From an uncultured Opitutia bacterium (GTDB taxonomy: Bacteria > Verrucomicrobiota > Verrucomicrobiia > Opitutales > Opitutaceae), in the NCBI GenBank assembly GCA_903834135.1, contig CAILHZ010000007.1, positions 121,385 to 185,384 on the forward strand: a stretch of DNA of 64,000 bases, in the 5' to 3' direction. The first letter of the stretch is position 1, and each line of letters begins with the position of its first letter. This document shows positions 27,480 to 40,186 of the stretch, piece after piece. The notes under the pieces were generated by a model. That model was not told where the DNA came from, ran no database searches, and was given only the letters and a program-made list of their open reading frames with translations. The translations under genes were made by a program, and so were the position numbers.

Positions 27480-29681
27480 TTAGCTGCGAGCAGGGGCTTT
27501 AGACGATGTCTCGACAATCTTGGCGAGAAGTGAGTTTGGTACCTGTTCGAAATGGGATGGTGTGATAGAAGCACTTGCACGACCCTTTGAGAGTGAGCGA
27601 ATGTCTGTCACGTAACCGAAAAGATTTTCTAATGGAACAGTTGCTGTGATGATACATGCACCTGCTTTATTTTCCATTGCGCTAACAGCTCCACGGCGGC
27701 GATTGATATCACCAATCAAGTCACCTTGATATTCTTCTGGAGTTGTTACTTCTACGCCCATGATAGGTTCAAGAAGAATTGGATTTGCTGCTTTCATTGC
27801 ATCCTTGAAGCCGAAAATTCCGGCCATCTTGAATGCAAGTTCCGAAGAGTCGACTTCGTGGAATGATCCATCGACGATACGAATAATAACATCGACCACA
27901 GGGTGTCCTGCGATTGTACCGTTATTTGTACCTTCTGTGATACCTTCGATTGCAGGCTTGATAAATTCTTTAGGAATAGAACCACCAACGGTTTCGTTAA
28001 TGATTTCAACTCCCTTACCCTTACCGTTTGGTTCAATCTTGAGAACAACGTGTCCGTATTGACCTTTACCACCTGATTGACGGATGAATTTACCTTCACC
28101 ATCGGCGGACTTAGTAACGGTTTCGCGGTAAGCGATTTGTGGCTTACCTGAGGTAGCTTCAACCTTGAATTCGCGCTTCATACGATCGCGAATAATATCT
28201 AAGTGAAGTTCACCCATTCCTGAAAGAATTGTCTGGCCGCTATCTGGATCCGTAGAAACACGAAGTGTTGGATCTTCGGCAACAAGGCGCTGTAAAGCAG
28301 TTCCCATTCTTTCTTGGTCAGCCTTTGAGTTTGGCTCGATTGACATCGAGATAACTGGCTCAGGGAAAGATGGTGGCTCTAAACGAATATCAAAATCTTC
28401 ATCACAGAGTGTATCGCCAGTGATTACGTCTTTAACGCCAACCACTGCACAGATATCACCTGCGTAAGCGACATCAATTTCTTCACGCTCGATAGCACGC
28501 ATAAGCACTAAACGTGAAACACGTTCACTGCGGCGAGTACGAGGGTTGTAAAGTGACATACCACGTTTTAACTGACCGGTATAAACACGGTAGAAAACGA
28601 GCTTACCAACGAAAGGATCGTTCCAAAGTTTGAATGCAAGTCCTGCTAACTTTGCTTTGTCTTCAACGACAGCTTCAACAGGCTCACCATCGAGATTCTG
28701 ACCCGTCATTGGGGGAACGTCGATTGGACTTGGAAGGTAATTCACTACGCAATCCAAGAGACGCTGAACGCCCTTCTTCTTGAATGCTGATCCTGGGACA
28801 ACTCCACAGAAGTTAAGTGAGATTGTAGCCTTACGAATAGCGAGCGTTAGCTCTTCCATCGTAATTGCATCACCATTTAAAAACTTGTTAGCAATGACGT
28901 CATCATAGTCAGCAACAGCTTCAATAAGCTTATCGCGATATTCTTTAGCGTCATCTAAGTGCTCAGCAGGAATCTCTGTAGTAACTGGCTTTAAGCCGAG
29001 TGGATCATCCTTATCTGGCGGGAAAATGTAAGCGACCATCTGCACAAGATCGATTAGACCTGTGAAGTTTTCTTCAGCGCCAATAGGTAAGAATAATGGA
29101 TGAGCATTACCTTTTAACTTATTGCGGATGTCGTCGATAGCACGGTGGAAATTAGCTCCAACACGGTCCATCTTATTGATGAAAGCGATACGAGGCACCT
29201 TGTACTTGTTAGCTTGGCGCCAAACCGTTTCAGACTGAGGCTGAACACCGGATACTGCATCGAATACAGCAATTGCACCGTCAAGTACGCGAAGTGAACG
29301 TTCTACTTCAGCGGTAAAGTCTACGTGGCCAGGGGTATCAATAATATTGATACGTTGTTGAATACCCTTCCATGGTCCGCATGATGCGTTCCAAGCACAA
29401 GAGATAGCCGCTGCAGTAATTGTAATACCGCGCTCTCTTTCTTGTTCCATCCAGTCTGTGACTGTTGTTCCTTCATGCACTTCGCCCATCTTATGGACGG
29501 CACCTGAGTAGAACAAAATACGTTCGGTTGTTGTGGTCTTACCGGCATCGATGTGAGCCGCGATTCCGATGTTACGCGTCCATTCCAATGGGAAAGGACG
29601 GTCAGGGGAATTGACCTTTGAAACCTTGGATTTGTCAGTAACGACAGTAATCCCTGAAAGTGATGCAGCAGCAGAAGACAT
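27480..29681 (-). CDS. fusA: elongation factor G
   Basis: 733 aa GTPase that drives translocation. P-loop [12 protein letters not shown], switch [13 protein letters not shown] and NKMD guanine motif are intact, followed by domains II-V. There is an N-terminal extension of roughly 25 residues before the conserved [13 protein letters not shown] relative to E. coli (704 aa). It lies 12 bp after rpsG in the str operon. Confidence 0.98.
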   Translation of the reverse strand: MSSAAASLSGITVVTDKSKVSKVNSPDRPFPLEWTRNIGIAAHIDAGKTTTTERILFYSGAVHKMGEVHEGTTVTDWMEQERERGITITAAAISCAWNASCGPWKGIQQRINIIDTPGHVDFTAEVERSLRVLDGAIAVFDAVSGVQPQSETVWRQANKYKVPRIAFINKMDRVGANFHRAIDDIRNKLKGNAHPLFLPIGAEENFTGLIDLVQMVAYIFPPDKDDPLGLKPVTTEIPAEHLDDAKEYRDKLIEAVADYDDVIANKFLNGDAITMEELTLAIRKATISLNFCGVVPGSAFKKKGVQRLLDCVVNYLPSPIDVPPMTGQNLDGEPVEAVVEDKAKLAGLAFKLWNDPFVGKLVFYRVYTGQLKRGMSLYNPRTRRSERVSRLVLMRAIEREEIDVAYAGDICAVVGVKDVITGDTLCDEDFDIRLEPPSFPEPVISMSIEPNSKADQERMGTALQRLVAEDPTLRVSTDPDSGQTILSGMGELHLDIIRDRMKREFKVEATSGKPQIAYRETVTKSADGEGKFIRQSGGKGQYGHVVLKIEPNGKGKGVEIINETVGGSIPKEFIKPAIEGITEGTNNGTIAGHPVVDVIIRIVDGSFHEVDSSELAFKMAGIFGFKDAMKAANPILLEPIMGVEVTTPEEYQGDLIGDINRRRGAVSAMENKAGACIITATVPLENLFGYVTDIRSLSKGRASASITPSHFEQVPNSLLAKIVETSSKAPARS

Positions 29682-29693
29682 AGTGCGTAATTC

Positions 29694-30167
29694 TTACCAA
29701 CGGAAATGAGCAAAAGCGCGATTCGCTTGAGCCATCTTATGGGTATCTTCTTTCTTTTTAACAACAGAACCGGTGTTGTTGTAAGCGTCTACGATTTCAG
29801 CTGCGAGAGCATCCTTTAATGGAATGCCCTTACGGCTGCTAGCTGCGAGAACGATCCAACGAAGAGCTAAGCTCTCTTGGCGTTCAAAAGTGATTTCGAT
29901 TGGTACTTGATAAGTAGCACCACCGACACGACGGCTCTTAACTTCGAGACGTGGACGTGCATTTTCTAATGCACCTAAAAGTAAGTTTACAGGATCACCC
30001 TTTTCGAGTTTCTCAGAAACCTTTTCGAAAGCTCCGTATACAATACGTTGAGCCAAATTCTTCTTACCCATTTTCATGACGACATTAACCAAATGCGCGA
30101 CAAGCGGGCTCTGGTAACGAATATCAGGAACAACGGTGCGTTTAACTGCTCTGTGACGGCGTGACAT
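29694..30167 (-). CDS. rpsG: 30S ribosomal protein S7
   Basis: 157 aa, normal. [20 protein letters not shown] start, the [22 protein letters not shown] beta-hairpin and the C-terminal [16 protein letters not shown]7 nucleates 30S head assembly and in E. coli represses the str operon. It is 19 bp after rpsL. Confidence 0.98.
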   Translation of the reverse strand: MSRRHRAVKRTVVPDIRYQSPLVAHLVNVVMKMGKKNLAQRIVYGAFEKVSEKLEKGDPVNLLLGALENARPRLEVKSRRVGGATYQVPIEITFERQESLALRWIVLAASSRKGIPLKDALAAEIVDAYNNTGSVVKKKEDTHKMAQANRAFAHFRW

Positions 30168-30186
30168 GGATCAGATTCGTTCTAAA

Positions 30187-30570
30187 TTATTTCTTAGCTG
30201 CCTTCGGGCGTTTAACACCGTACTTGGAGCGACTACGACGACGTTTCTCAACGCCAGTAGCGTCAAGTGTTCCGCGGACGATATGATAACGTACGCCAGG
30301 AAGATCTTTTACACGACCACCACGCACGAGCACGATGGAATGCTCTTGAAGGTTATGGCCTTCGTCTGGGATGTAGGAAATAACTTCATTTCCATTAGTT
30401 AAACGTACTTTAGCGACCTTACGGATAGCCGAATTAGGTTTCTTTGGAGTACGAGTCATTACCTGAACGCAAACACCACGACGGAAAGGATTACCATCCA
30501 AAGCGGGTGACTTTGATTTGATACGCACCTTACGGCGACCGTGGCGTACGAGCTGGCTAATGGTTGGCAT
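30187..30570 (-). CDS. rpsL: 30S ribosomal protein S12
   Basis: 127 aa from the ATG at 30570 ([16 protein letters not shown]), the family start; a longer frame from 30639 would add 23 residues that do not resemble S12. The decoding-centre segments [14 protein letters not shown] and [11 protein letters not shown] are wild type, with lysines at both classic streptomycin-resistance positions. It is the first gene of the str operon and follows 312 bp of non-coding DNA. Confidence 0.97.
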   Translation of the reverse strand: MPTISQLVRHGRRKVRIKSKSPALDGNPFRRGVCVQVMTRTPKKPNSAIRKVAKVRLTNGNEVISYIPDEGHNLQEHSIVLVRGGRVKDLPGVRYHIVRGTLDATGVEKRRRSRSKYGVKRPKAAKK

Positions 30571-30882
30571 GGGCTTTGTGTTAGAGTGTGGAAATTCGGG
30601 AAAAGAGGTGAATCCTACGCTTCGCTTAAAAGCCGGCAAGAACTTTCTAGCGAAAAGTATATCCTCTCGCGAAATTCGAGCCTTTTTAAGCCCGATTCGC
30701 GAACGGAAAGCGTTGAGTAACCGAGGTCGTCAACGCGGGAAAATGTGACGAATGTTCATACAACCTCATACGAATGGGTGTACTCAAGCATAAACCCATA
30801 AAAAACGCTTTCTCATAGGGAGAATTCATTCAAATCATACTCCTCAACTACCCTATTTTAGGCCCTTTTTAGACCCATTATT
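30571..30882 (-). promoter_or_regulatory. intergenic region upstream of the str operon
   Basis: 312 bp between the HAD gene and rpsL with no coding content. It should hold the promoter for rpsL-rpsG-fusA on the minus strand. A TATACT -10-like hexamer lies at 30656-30661, about 90 bp before the rpsL ATG, but I see no good -35 partner. A TTGACG at about 30729-30734 (minus strand) has no matching -10. No rho-independent terminator is evident after the HAD gene. Confidence 0.35.
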
Positions 30883-31533
30883 TTATATAGATGCGAAACT
30901 AGCCTTAAGCTCATTTAGGGTCACTTCTGCTAAAGACTGAATTATTTTGTGGGTATAAGAAAAATCATGATGCGCAGTGGATGAATTAGGCACTCCAACT
31001 ACCCATAAATTAGCCCTTCGTGCTGCTTTTGTGCCCGTATGGGAGTCCTCAAACGCAATAGCTTGACTCGATTTTATTCCTAAGTTGTTGATTACCAAGT
31101 TATAAAGATCTGGCTCAGGTTTGGGTTGCTTAACATCCTCCCTACACGCAAGAAATTTGAAGTATTTTAAGAGCCCCAAACGCCCTAAATGGCCTTCCAC
31201 GTGCAAATGACTCGAATTTGAAGCTATCGCTATATCTAAGCCCTGCTTCGAGCCTTCCTGTAGTATTTCAGTAATGCCAGGTAATACCTCCAGACTTAGG
31301 TCGATAGCTTTGTTTTTAGCCCTACGTTCCCTATCTAACTGCTCTATACTGACTTTTTTCTCAAAACCACTCCAAGGGTCAAACATGTAATCTGCATGTC
31401 CAACACTACGGTGAAAAAGCGCTTTATCAAATGCTACACCGTGCGCTACATGCACAGCTTCGTATGCCGCGATAAGCGAAGACTCAGTATCGAGTATTAA
31501 TCCATCAAAATCAAAAACAAGTGCCTTAATCAT
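30883..31533 (-). CDS. HAD-superfamily phosphatase (beta-phosphoglucomutase / phosphoglycolate phosphatase-like)
   Basis: 216 aa. Motif I DFDGLILDTE (nucleophile D8, acid D10), motif II IAIASNSS, motif III lysine in DVKQPKPEPDLY and motif IV AFEDSHTG are all present, with an alpha-helical cap between motifs I and II. It is predicted to hydrolyse or transfer phosphate on a small sugar phosphate; the substrate cannot be resolved. The gene is inserted between the rpoC terminator and the str operon, where no such gene is usual, so the location is probably incidental. Confidence 0.88.
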   Translation of the reverse strand: MIKALVFDFDGLILDTESSLIAAYEAVHVAHGVAFDKALFHRSVGHADYMFDPWSGFEKKVSIEQLDRERRAKNKAIDLSLEVLPGITEILQEGSKQGLDIAIASNSSHLHVEGHLGRLGLLKYFKFLACREDVKQPKPEPDLYNLVINNLGIKSSQAIAFEDSHTGTKAARRANLWVVGVPNSSTAHHDFSYTHKIIQSLAEVTLNELKASFASI

Positions 31534-31579
31534 TTAATATTAAGTCCTTAAAATACAGATCGCACGAAATCGCCAATGC

Positions 31580-31613
31580 AAAAAAAAGAGCCGTAGCATT
31601 TAAGCCACGGCTC
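31580..31613 (-). terminator. rho-independent terminator after rpoC
   Basis: GAGCCGT (31588-31594) pairs with ACGGCTC (31607-31613), followed on the minus strand by eight T residues (31580-31587). It lies about 25 bp past the rpoC stop and ends the rplKAJL-rpoBC transcription unit. Confidence 0.9.
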
Positions 31614-31637
31614 CTTGAGATTATTTTAAAGTAAAGA

Positions 31638-34600
31638 TTAAGCTGTTGTTACTTCGGCCGCTGGGGCTTCAGGAGCAACTACTTCCTCTACTCCGAAAGG
31701 AAGACCAATCTTTAACTTCTTGTATTGAGGTAGACCAGTACCTGCTGGAATCAAGTGACCCATGATCACGTTTTCCTTGAAGCCCTTTAGCATATCTACC
31801 TTACCAAGCGTTGAAGCATCGGTAAGAACACGCGTGGTTTCTTGGAATGAAGCAGCTGAGATAAAGCTTTCTGTCTCAAGCGAAGCCTTGGTGATGCCCA
31901 AGAGGATTGGCTCAGCTTCGGCGGGTTTACCACCTGCTGCTTCAATACGCTTGTTATCAAGTAAGAATGCTGCGCGATCAACTTGCTCACCCCAGAAGTA
32001 TTCGCTGTCACCTGGATCGCTAATGCGAACCTTACGTAACATTTGGCGAATGATGATCTCAATGTGCTTATCATTGATGGTCACACCTTGGAGGCGATAA
32101 ACCTCTTGGACTTGACCAATCAAGAATTCGTACAGAGCAGATGGTCCGAGAATTTCTAGAATTTCATGCGGATCAGCTGAACCTTCTGTTAAGTGCTGGC
32201 CCTTAGTGACAACGTCACCTGGCTGCACAATGATATGCTTACCTGCTGGAATCAGATGCTCTTCTTCTTGAGAAGTTTCATCATTTTTCACAACAAGCTT
32301 ACGCTTACCACGGACTGTTCCTTCAAAGGAAACGATACCGTCGATACGAGCCATTTCAGCTGCATCTTTTGGACGACGTGCTTCGAAGAGTTCAGCAACA
32401 CGAGGAAGACCACCGGTGATGTCCTTTGTCTTAGAAGCCTGACGAGGCGTCTTAGCAAGAAGTGCACCTGGTGAAATTGTATCACCTTCGTTAACGGCGA
32501 TCTGAGCGCCAACAGGAATTGTATATGCAGCAAGCGGCTTGTTAGTCGCTTGATCACGAATTTCAACCTGTGGATTAAGATCTTCTTTATGCTCGATAAC
32601 AACGGTAGCAATGCGGCCTGAACTTTCGTCCAATTCACGCTTCACGGTTACGCCTGGGATCATATCCTTGAATGCAAGGACACCACCCTTTTCAGAAAGA
32701 ACAGGAATATTGTATGGATCCCACTGCGCGAGAATATCGCCCTTACCAATCTTAGCGCCGTCGCCAACATGTAAGAAGGAACCAACAACGATATTGTAGG
32801 TTTCGAGTTCTTTTCCTTCGTCGTCGATTAGCTGGATAGTACCGGTCTTATTAAGAACGATGTTACCACCATCAGCTGTGCTTACTAGACGTAGGCCGCG
32901 GTATTGAATCTTACCAGCAGAACGAACACGAATTTCAGGAGTCTTGAAACCGCCAGATGCGACACCACCAATGTGGAAGGTACGCATAGTGAGCTGAGTT
33001 CCTGGTTCACCGATTGATTGAGCGGCAATGATACCGACTGAATCACCGACTTTAGCCATCTTGTTGGTGGCAGGATTGATTCCGTAGGACTTCGCATCAA
33101 TGCCGATTGCACTGTTCGAAGTAAGCGGTGACATAACTTTCACGCGCTCGATACCAACATCATCAATGATCGTTGCTGTTTCTTCGGTGATTAATTCACC
33201 AGAACCAACAATCAATTCTGAAGGCTTAAGAGGATTATAAACATCATCACTTGAGCAGCGGCCGATTAAGCGTTCGCGTAATGGTACGATTTCATCGTCA
33301 CCTTCAACGATAGCTTTTTTCCAGACACCGTCACGTGCTCCACAATCATCTTCACCGATGATTACGTCCATAGCGACGTCACAGAGCTTACGTGTTAGGT
33401 ATCCTGCGTCAGCGGTCTTTAGCGCTGTATCTGCAAGACCCTTACGTGCACCGTGGGTAGAAATGAAGTACTCAAGAACCGTTAAACCTTCACGGAATGA
33501 GGAAAGAATAGGACGTTCGATGATTTCACCGTTAGGTTTAGCCATGAGTCCGCGGGCTCCGCAGAGCTGACGAACCTGCTGCTTATTACCACGAGCACCT
33601 GAGTCCATCATGATGTAAACAGGGTTAATCTCAGGTTTGCCTTCATTGGTTTCCAATTTAATGAAAACCTCTTTAGCAATACGGTCTGTAGCACTGGTCC
33701 AAATATCAACGACCTTATTGTAACGCTCACCGTCTGTGATGATACCCTTGTTGAATTGGGATTCAACTTCGGCGATCTTCTTACGGGACTCTATAACAAT
33801 ATCTTTCTTGGCCTCCGGAATGATCATGTCGTCGATACCAATCGAGATACCTGCTTGGAACGCTGTAGCGAAACCAAGTTCTTTTAATTTATCCAGGGTC
33901 TCAACAGTCACTGTATTACCAGCAACCTTGTAGGTATTAAGAATCAAATCACCCAACTTTGCTTTCGCACATGGGAAATTTACGAAGCCAACATCTGCTG
34001 GCCAGATTTGATTAAAGATTACACGTCCAACGGAAGTGCGAAGAATCTTTTTCTCTTTATTGCCGAATACGGTATCGCGACCGCGATCTGGGTTTGGAAT
34101 ATCAACCCAGTCGTGGAATTTGATAATTCCTTCTGCCTTAGCAAAAAGAACTTCTTGAAGACCTGCCATCAATGGAACGCGTTGGCCTTTTGCGACCTTA
34201 ACACGAGGCTCAATGGTGAGATAGTACGCACCAAGAACAATATCCTGAGAAGGCGTAAGAATTGGCTTACCTGAGGAAGGTGAGAAAATATTCGAAGTAG
34301 CCATCATGAGAAGTTTGCACTCCATGATTGCTTCTAAAGACAACGGAACGTGAACAGCCATTTGGTCACCGTCGAAGTCTGCATTGTAAGCAGTACATAC
34401 GAGCGGATGAATACGAATAGCTTCACCTTCAATTAGAATAGGTTCGAACGCTTGGATAGAAAGACGGTGAAGAGTCGGTGCACGATTTAGGAGCACTGGA
34501 TGGCCCTTGGTCACTTCTTCAAGAATATCCCATACCTCTGGAGACTTCTTCTCGATCATCTTACGAGCACCACGAACGGTGTGTACGAAACCGAGTTCTT

Positions 34601-35789
34601 TTAAGCGGCGAATAATAAATGGTTCAAACAGAACCAGAGCCATCTTCTTTGGAAGACCACACTGATTGAGCTTTAATTCAGGACCGATAACGATAACTGA
34701 ACGACCGGAGTAATCGACACGCTTACCGAGCAAATTCTGACGGAAGCGGCCTTGCTTACCCTTAAGCATGTCCGAGAGAGACTTAAGAGGGCGATTGCCT
34801 GCGCCTGTGACTGGACGGCCATGACGACCGTTATCAAAGAGTGCATCCACTGCTTCTTGAAGCATGCGCTTTTCGTTATGAATAATAACGTCAGGAGTCT
34901 TTAGCTGCATCAAATTACGTAAACGGTTGTTACGGTTGATGACGCGGCGGTATAAATCGTTTAAGTCAGAAGTAGCAAAACGGCCACCTTCTAATGGAAC
35001 TAGAGGACGTAAGTCAGGTGGAATTACAGGAAGGACTTCTAAAACCATCCACTCAGGTTTCGACTTCGAATGAATGAAACCTTGGATAACCTTTAAGCGC
35101 TTCGAGAGTTTCTTTTTAATCTGCTTAGACTTTGTTGCGCGCATCTGCTCGTGCAGTTCTGCAACAGTAGCTTCGAGATCCATCTTAGCGAGGCCATCAC
35201 GAACAGCCTCAGCACCCATCTTAGCGACGAATGAACCTTCACCGTATTCGTCAATTGCTTGACGGTATTCGGTGTCTGTTAAAAGAGTGCGAGGTTCGAG
35301 TGGTGTTTTACCAGCATCTACTACCATGTAGTTCTCGTAGTAGATAACACGTTCAAGAGAACGTGCTGTCATGTCTAATAATAGACCAAGACGACTTGGC
35401 ATGCTCTTTAAGAACCAGATGTGTGCAACAGGAACTGCGAGTTCAATGTGGCCCATACGTTCACGGCGAACACGTGCGATAGTCACTTCGACTCCGCAAC
35501 GATCACAGATTACGTCTTTGTATTTGATGCGCTTGTACTTTCCGCAAGCACACTCGTAGTCACGAACAGGTCCGAAAATCTTTTGACAGAATAATCCACC
35601 TGGCTCGGGTTTAAATGTACGATAGTTAATCGTCTCAGGATTCTTTACTTCACCCTTCGACCATTTACGGATCGTTTCAGGTGATGCAACTGTGATTGAT
35701 ACACAGTCAAATGGGCTCTCGTCCATACCGAGGGCGGTACGTACTTCTTCGCGTGCTGTGGAAGCTGCTGTTTCGGCGGGTTGAATCAT
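31638..35789 (-). CDS. rpoC: DNA-directed RNA polymerase subunit beta'
   Basis: 1383 aa. The catalytic NADFDGDQM loop (about 469-477) is intact, and the N-terminal zinc site has all four cysteines (C80, C82, C95, C98). The second zinc site is broken: C816 (EDDCGARDG) remains, but the C-x6-C-x2-C cluster that should follow SPLT is S891, D898 and S901 ([17 protein letters not shown]). The flanking [18 protein letters not shown] is perfectly conserved, so the alignment is secure. A good Shine-Dalgarno (GGGAG) precedes the ATG, 54 bp after rpoB. Confidence 0.98.
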   Translation of the reverse strand: MIQPAETAASTAREEVRTALGMDESPFDCVSITVASPETIRKWSKGEVKNPETINYRTFKPEPGGLFCQKIFGPVRDYECACGKYKRIKYKDVICDRCGVEVTIARVRRERMGHIELAVPVAHIWFLKSMPSRLGLLLDMTARSLERVIYYENYMVVDAGKTPLEPRTLLTDTEYRQAIDEYGEGSFVAKMGAEAVRDGLAKMDLEATVAELHEQMRATKSKQIKKKLSKRLKVIQGFIHSKSKPEWMVLEVLPVIPPDLRPLVPLEGGRFATSDLNDLYRRVINRNNRLRNLMQLKTPDVIIHNEKRMLQEAVDALFDNGRHGRPVTGAGNRPLKSLSDMLKGKQGRFRQNLLGKRVDYSGRSVIVIGPELKLNQCGLPKKMALVLFEPFIIRRLKELGFVHTVRGARKMIEKKSPEVWDILEEVTKGHPVLLNRAPTLHRLSIQAFEPILIEGEAIRIHPLVCTAYNADFDGDQMAVHVPLSLEAIMECKLLMMATSNIFSPSSGKPILTPSQDIVLGAYYLTIEPRVKVAKGQRVPLMAGLQEVLFAKAEGIIKFHDWVDIPNPDRGRDTVFGNKEKKILRTSVGRVIFNQIWPADVGFVNFPCAKAKLGDLILNTYKVAGNTVTVETLDKLKELGFATAFQAGISIGIDDMIIPEAKKDIVIESRKKIAEVESQFNKGIITDGERYNKVVDIWTSATDRIAKEVFIKLETNEGKPEINPVYIMMDSGARGNKQQVRQLCGARGLMAKPNGEIIERPILSSFREGLTVLEYFISTHGARKGLADTALKTADAGYLTRKLCDVAMDVIIGEDDCGARDGVWKKAIVEGDDEIVPLRERLIGRCSSDDVYNPLKPSELIVGSGELITEETATIIDDVGIERVKVMSPLTSNSAIGIDAKSYGINPATNKMAKVGDSVGIIAAQSIGEPGTQLTMRTFHIGGVASGGFKTPEIRVRSAGKIQYRGLRLVSTADGGNIVLNKTGTIQLIDDEGKELETYNIVVGSFLHVGDGAKIGKGDILAQWDPYNIPVLSEKGGVLAFKDMIPGVTVKRELDESSGRIATVVIEHKEDLNPQVEIRDQATNKPLAAYTIPVGAQIAVNEGDTISPGALLAKTPRQASKTKDITGGLPRVAELFEARRPKDAAEMARIDGIVSFEGTVRGKRKLVVKNDETSQEEEHLIPAGKHIIVQPGDVVTKGQHLTEGSADPHEILEILGPSALYEFLIGQVQEVYRLQGVTINDKHIEIIIRQMLRKVRISDPGDSEYFWGEQVDRAAFLLDNKRIEAAGGKPAEAEPILLGITKASLETESFISAASFQETTRVLTDASTLGKVDMLKGFKENVIMGHLIPAGTGLPQYKKLKIGLPFGVEEVVAPEAPAAEVTTA

Positions 35790-35843
35790 GTGAGGACTCC
35801 CTTAATTAATTTTAAAGATGATACGGGATTTACTTGGGTGGTA

Positions 35844-38800
35844 TTAAGCACCCAAGTTTAGTGCGTCGCGTTTTTGTAATTTGATATCCAATCCTAAGGA
35901 CTGAATTTCTTTAATTAACACGTTGAACGACTCTGGCGTACCTGCCTGGAGTGTATTATCGCCCTTAACGAGCGACTCGTAGATCTTAGTACGGCCTTGC
36001 ACGTCGTCAGACTTGACGGTGAGCAATTCCTGAAGTGTATGTGCAGCACCGTAAGCTTCGAGTGCCCACACTTCCATTTCTCCGAAGCGCTGTCCACCGT
36101 ACTGCGCTTTACCACCCAGCGGTTGCTGTGTGACAAGTGAGTAAGGACCAACAGCACGAGCATGGATCTTATGTGAAACTAAGTGATTAAGCTTCATCAT
36201 ATAGATGTAACCTACCACCACTTCTTGATCGATGCGCTCACCAGTACGACCGTCCAATAGAACGCTTTTACCAGAACTTGGGAGTTTTGCTTCCTTAAGG
36301 TATTCACGCACGCGCTTCTCAGGAATTCCGTCGAAGACTGGCGTTGCAACCTTCATGCCGAGCTTTTTACAAGCCCAACCAAGGTGGGTTTCAAGAACCT
36401 GACCCACATTCATACGCGAAGGTACGCCTAGTGGATTCAAGCAAATTTCAACCGGTGTTCCATCAGGTAAGAACGGCATGTCTTCTTCAGGTACAATCTT
36501 AGCGACCACACCCTTATTACCGTGACGTCCTGCCATCTTATCACCGACTTCGAGCTTTTGCTTCGTAGCGATGTAGACTTTAACCTGTTTGATTGCACCG
36601 TCAGCAGAACCTTCTCCGTTTTCAACGGATCCGATCTTACGCTCACGATCTGATTCCAATTCATCGAACTTCGATTGATACGAACCGATGATCTCCATGA
36701 TCTTGATACGAACCGGTGAAGGATCGATCTGAACATGCTTGGATACAGCAGCGAGCTTACGAAGTAATGTCTTCGTGATCTTACGGTTTGCTGGGATAAT
36801 GATTTCTCCGTTCTCACCGTTGATAACGTCGAGAGGGATTTTTTCACCAAGAAGGATGTTAGAGAGGGCCTCTGTAAGACCTTCACGTAACTTATCCATC
36901 TGTGTTTTGTAATTTTCCTGAATTTGCTTGGTTTGACGGCGACGATCAGATGGCGATAAGCGCTCTGTCTGATTATCAATGCGTGAAGACACCTTAACAT
37001 CCATGATAATTCCACCCACACCGGATGGAACAACAAGGGATGTATCTTTAACGTCTGCTGCTTTTTCACCGAAGATTGCGCGGAGCAATTTTTCTTCAGG
37101 TGCTAATTCAGTTTCAGACTTAGGTGTAATCTTACCGACAAGAATATCGCCTGGTTTAACCTCTGCACCAACACGGATAACACCGTTGTGGTCGAGATTC
37201 TTCAGCGCTTCTTCACCAACGTTTGGAATATCACGTGTAATTTCTTCAGGCCCGAGCTTTGTATCACGAGCAGTGACTTCGAATTCTTGAATATGAATTG
37301 AAGTAAAGATGTCTTCCTTAAGCACCTTTTCAGAAATCAGAATAGCATCTTCGAAGTTGTAACCATTCCAAGGCATGAAGCCTACAAGAACGTTACGACC
37401 TAGTGCCATTTCACCACCGTCGGTCGAAGGACCGTCAGCAATAATTTGTCCTGCCTTAATTTTCTGACCGCGTTTAACAATCGGCTTTTGATTAAAGCAA
37501 GTGCCTGCGTTCGAGCGCATGAACTTACGAAGTTCATACACATAAACATGATTCTTTGGATCGTGCTTTAGGGTACGTGGTGCTTCGCCGTCTTTAGTGA
37601 TGACAATGCGAATAGCATCTACGGAGGCAACAATGCCACCTTCATCAGCAACAACAACGATCTTAGAGTCACGTGCTACACGCTCTTCAATACCTGTTCC
37701 TACAAACGGAGCTTCAGCTTGAAGTAATGGAACGCCTTGGCGTTGCATGTTCGAACCCATGAGTGCGCGATTAGCATCGTCATGCTCAAGGAACGGAATC
37801 ATTCCAGCAGCAATCGAAATAACCTGTTTTGGTGAGACGTCCATGTAATGGACTTCTTCTGCACTGACTTCAAGGAACTCGCCGTCTTGACGAACAGTTA
37901 CCTTGCCAACGAAATGACCTTTATCATCGATTTCAGCATTTGCCTGTGCGATGACTTTGGCTTCTTCTTGGTCAGCGGTGAGGTAGTCGATCTTGTCTGT
38001 GACACGACCGTCCTTCACTAAGCGATAAGGTGTTTCAATAAACCCGAATTCATTAACACGGGCATACGTTGATAGAGAATTGATAAGACCGATGTTCGGA
38101 CCTTCAGGCGTTTCGATCGGACAGATACGGCCGTAGTGAGAAGGATGAACGTCACGGACTTCGAAACCTGCACGCTCACGGTTAAGACCGCCAGGCCCGA
38201 GGGCTGAAAGACGGCGCTTATGAGTGACCTCAGCTAGTGGATTGATTTGATCCATGAACTGGGATAATTGACTACGTGCAAAGAAGTCACGAATAACTGT
38301 GGTCAAAGCCTTTGGATTGATCAACTTTTGTGGAGTGATCGAATCAACGCTTTGATCATACATGGTCATACGTTCACGCACCAAACGCTCTGTACGGGAA
38401 AGACCCACACGGCATTGGTTGGCAAGAAGTTCACCCACCGTACGAACACGGCGGCTACCTAAATGATCGATATCGTCAACAACGCCTTCGCCACGCTTTA
38501 AACGGACTAAGTACTTTGTTGCTGCAACTACATCACCGCTCTCGAGGATGCGTTGTTCAAGTTCGGTCTTTAAACCTAATTTTTGGTTTACTTTATAGCG
38601 ACCTACACGACCTAAGTCGTAACGCTTTGGATCAAAGAATAAACGCTTTAGCAATGCTTTAGCATTAGCTGTGGTTGGTGGTTCACCTGGACGTAAACGC
38701 TTATAGATTTCCTTGAGCGCTTCTTCTTCATTACGTGTTGGATCTTTTTTGAGGGCACGAATAATTGCGCCTTCATCGATCGCTGTATCAATCACGCGAA

Positions 38801-39623
38801 TTGAAGTAATGTCATGCTTTTCAAATGTACGAACGATTTGTTTCGTAAGCGGTTCGAATGCACGTGCAAGAACGACACCTTTTTGAGCATCGATTGCATC
38901 TTCAACAAGAACCAGAGAACTTACGTTCTCCATGTCTAAGGCCTTAGTTACCTTCAGGTCCTTGACCTCGTAGAATAGATTTAAAATATCAACGTCAGCA
39001 CTGTAGCCAATAGCACGCAGTAAAGTCGTAATTAAGAACTTACGGCGGCGGCGACGGCGATCGAGGTAAACGTAAAGTAGATCGTTGTTATCGAATTGTA
39101 CTTCTAACCATGTACCACGGTCAGGAATAATACGGAAAGAATGTAAGAGTTTGCCATTTGGGTGCGGAGCAACCTCAAAAGCAATACCAGGAGAACGGTG
39201 AAGCTGAGATACAACTACACGTTCTGCACCATTGATGATGAAAGAGCCACGCTCTGTCACCATAGGGATTTCACCCATGTAAATATCTTCGTCTTTAATG
39301 AAGTCTTCTTCACGAAGACGTAGTTTTACATATAAAGGAACCGAATAAGTGACACCGTCACGGATACAGTCGATCTCAGAGATCTTTGAATCACCAAGCG
39401 TGTATGACACGTACTCAAGTGTGAGGCGTTCGTCATAGGACTGAATAGGGAACACTTCCCTAAACACAGCCTCGAGGCCTTGCGGTTTACGCTGCTTCTC
39501 TGGAATTCCCTTCTGTAGGAATTCAAGGTACGAAGTGATCTGTATTTCGATCAGGTTCGGCGGCTGAATGACTTCACGGAGTTTGCCGAAATTGATTCGT
39601 TCGGAGTGTATGCGGTCGGCCAT
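35844..39623 (-). CDS. rpoB: DNA-directed RNA polymerase subunit beta
   Basis: 1259 aa, shorter than E. coli (1342) because lineage-specific inserts are absent. The rifampicin pocket reads [21 protein letters not shown] then LSALG; the residues equivalent to E. coli D516, H526 and S531 are wild type, with Ile at the position of N518. The active-site-proximal [13 protein letters not shown] block and the C-terminal [19 protein letters not shown] are conserved. It lies 54 bp before rpoC, downstream of a terminator and a stem-loop that separate it from rplL. Confidence 0.98.
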   Translation of the reverse strand: MADRIHSERINFGKLREVIQPPNLIEIQITSYLEFLQKGIPEKQRKPQGLEAVFREVFPIQSYDERLTLEYVSYTLGDSKISEIDCIRDGVTYSVPLYVKLRLREEDFIKDEDIYMGEIPMVTERGSFIINGAERVVVSQLHRSPGIAFEVAPHPNGKLLHSFRIIPDRGTWLEVQFDNNDLLYVYLDRRRRRRKFLITTLLRAIGYSADVDILNLFYEVKDLKVTKALDMENVSSLVLVEDAIDAQKGVVLARAFEPLTKQIVRTFEKHDITSIRVIDTAIDEGAIIRALKKDPTRNEEEALKEIYKRLRPGEPPTTANAKALLKRLFFDPKRYDLGRVGRYKVNQKLGLKTELEQRILESGDVVAATKYLVRLKRGEGVVDDIDHLGSRRVRTVGELLANQCRVGLSRTERLVRERMTMYDQSVDSITPQKLINPKALTTVIRDFFARSQLSQFMDQINPLAEVTHKRRLSALGPGGLNRERAGFEVRDVHPSHYGRICPIETPEGPNIGLINSLSTYARVNEFGFIETPYRLVKDGRVTDKIDYLTADQEEAKVIAQANAEIDDKGHFVGKVTVRQDGEFLEVSAEEVHYMDVSPKQVISIAAGMIPFLEHDDANRALMGSNMQRQGVPLLQAEAPFVGTGIEERVARDSKIVVVADEGGIVASVDAIRIVITKDGEAPRTLKHDPKNHVYVYELRKFMRSNAGTCFNQKPIVKRGQKIKAGQIIADGPSTDGGEMALGRNVLVGFMPWNGYNFEDAILISEKVLKEDIFTSIHIQEFEVTARDTKLGPEEITRDIPNVGEEALKNLDHNGVIRVGAEVKPGDILVGKITPKSETELAPEEKLLRAIFGEKAADVKDTSLVVPSGVGGIIMDVKVSSRIDNQTERLSPSDRRRQTKQIQENYKTQMDKLREGLTEALSNILLGEKIPLDVINGENGEIIIPANRKITKTLLRKLAAVSKHVQIDPSPVRIKIMEIIGSYQSKFDELESDRERKIGSVENGEGSADGAIKQVKVYIATKQKLEVGDKMAGRHGNKGVVAKIVPEEDMPFLPDGTPVEICLNPLGVPSRMNVGQVLETHLGWACKKLGMKVATPVFDGIPEKRVREYLKEAKLPSSGKSVLLDGRTGERIDQEVVVGYIYMMKLNHLVSHKIHARAVGPYSLVTQQPLGGKAQYGGQRFGEMEVWALEAYGAAHTLQELLTVKSDDVQGRTKIYESLVKGDNTLQAGTPESFNVLIKEIQSLGLDIKLQKRDALNLGA

Positions 39624-39657
39624 GGTCGTTCGGGAAAAAAGGTGACTTGCGAGAGGC

Positions 39658-39681
39658 GATTAGCTCCAGAGGGAACTAATC
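39658..39681 (-). promoter_or_regulatory. stem-loop in the rplL-rpoB leader
   Basis: GATTAGCTCC / GGAACTAATC forms a hairpin with 9 of 10 pairs and a 4-base AGAG loop, 34 bp before the rpoB start. There is no T tract. It resembles the RNase III processing hairpin between rplL and rpoB in E. coli by position only. Confidence 0.45.
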
Positions 39682-39730
39682 TGAGGACAAAAATAAATCG
39701 AAAGAACTGACAATAAATAAACAGGCAAAA

Positions 39731-39757
39731 GACAGGCCGCTGAGATTGCGGCCTGTC
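39731..39757 (-). terminator. terminator/attenuator after rplL
   Basis: Perfect 10 bp inverted repeat GACAGGCCGC / GCGGCCTGTC with a 7-base loop, followed on the minus strand by TTTTGCCTGTTTATT. It sits between rplL and rpoB, where E. coli also has a partial terminator that lowers rpoBC relative to L7/L12. Confidence 0.82.
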
Positions 39758-39799
39758 CTGATAAAAACGAATGCTTTAGCAGTGCGTTCGCCAAGTGAA

Positions 39800-40186
39800 T
39801 TACTTCAACTCAACTTTAGCACCGATTGCTTCAAGCTTCTTCTTGATTTCTTCAGCATCAGCTTTGGAAGCGCCTTCCTTAACTGGCTTTGGTGCACCTT
39901 CTACTAAGTCCTTAGCTTCCTTCAGACCGAGGCCTGTGATAGCGCGAACTTCTTTAATTGCACCGATTTTGTTTTCGCCACCGGATACGAGAACGACTGT
40001 GAATTCAGTCTTTTCTTCAGCTGCTGCTGCACCTGCTGCTGCTGGAGCTGCTGCTGCTGCTACTGCAACCGGAGCTGCTGCTGAAACGCCCCACTTGGTT
40101 TCAAGGTCTTTTACGAGACCTGAAATTTCGAGAACGGATTGGCTTGAGAGCCATTCGATGACCTGGTCTTTAGTGATATTGCTCAT
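39800..40186 (-). CDS. rplL: 50S ribosomal protein L7/L12
   Basis: 128 aa. N-terminal dimerisation helix, Ala-rich hinge (about 38-60) and the C-terminal factor-binding domain with [25 protein letters not shown]. It forms the ribosomal stalk that recruits translation GTPases. A strong AGGAG precedes the ATG by 9 bases. It lies 145 bp after rplJ, a larger gap than usual, and is followed by a terminator. Confidence 0.98.
   Translation of the reverse strand: MSNITKDQVIEWLSSQSVLEISGLVKDLETKWGVSAAAPVAVAAAAAPAAAGAAAAEEKTEFTVVLVSGGENKIGAIKEVRAITGLGLKEAKDLVEGAPKPVKEGASKADAEEIKKKLEAIGAKVELK

Noticed and set aside
30571..30639. N-terminal 23-residue extension of S12
   Set aside because: S12 conservation begins exactly at MPTISQLVR; the extension is out-of-family and lies in the expected 5' UTR.
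36437..37069. 210 aa minus-strand ORF in another frame inside rpoB
   Set aside because: Basic, Ser/Leu-rich frame shadow of rpoB with no motif.
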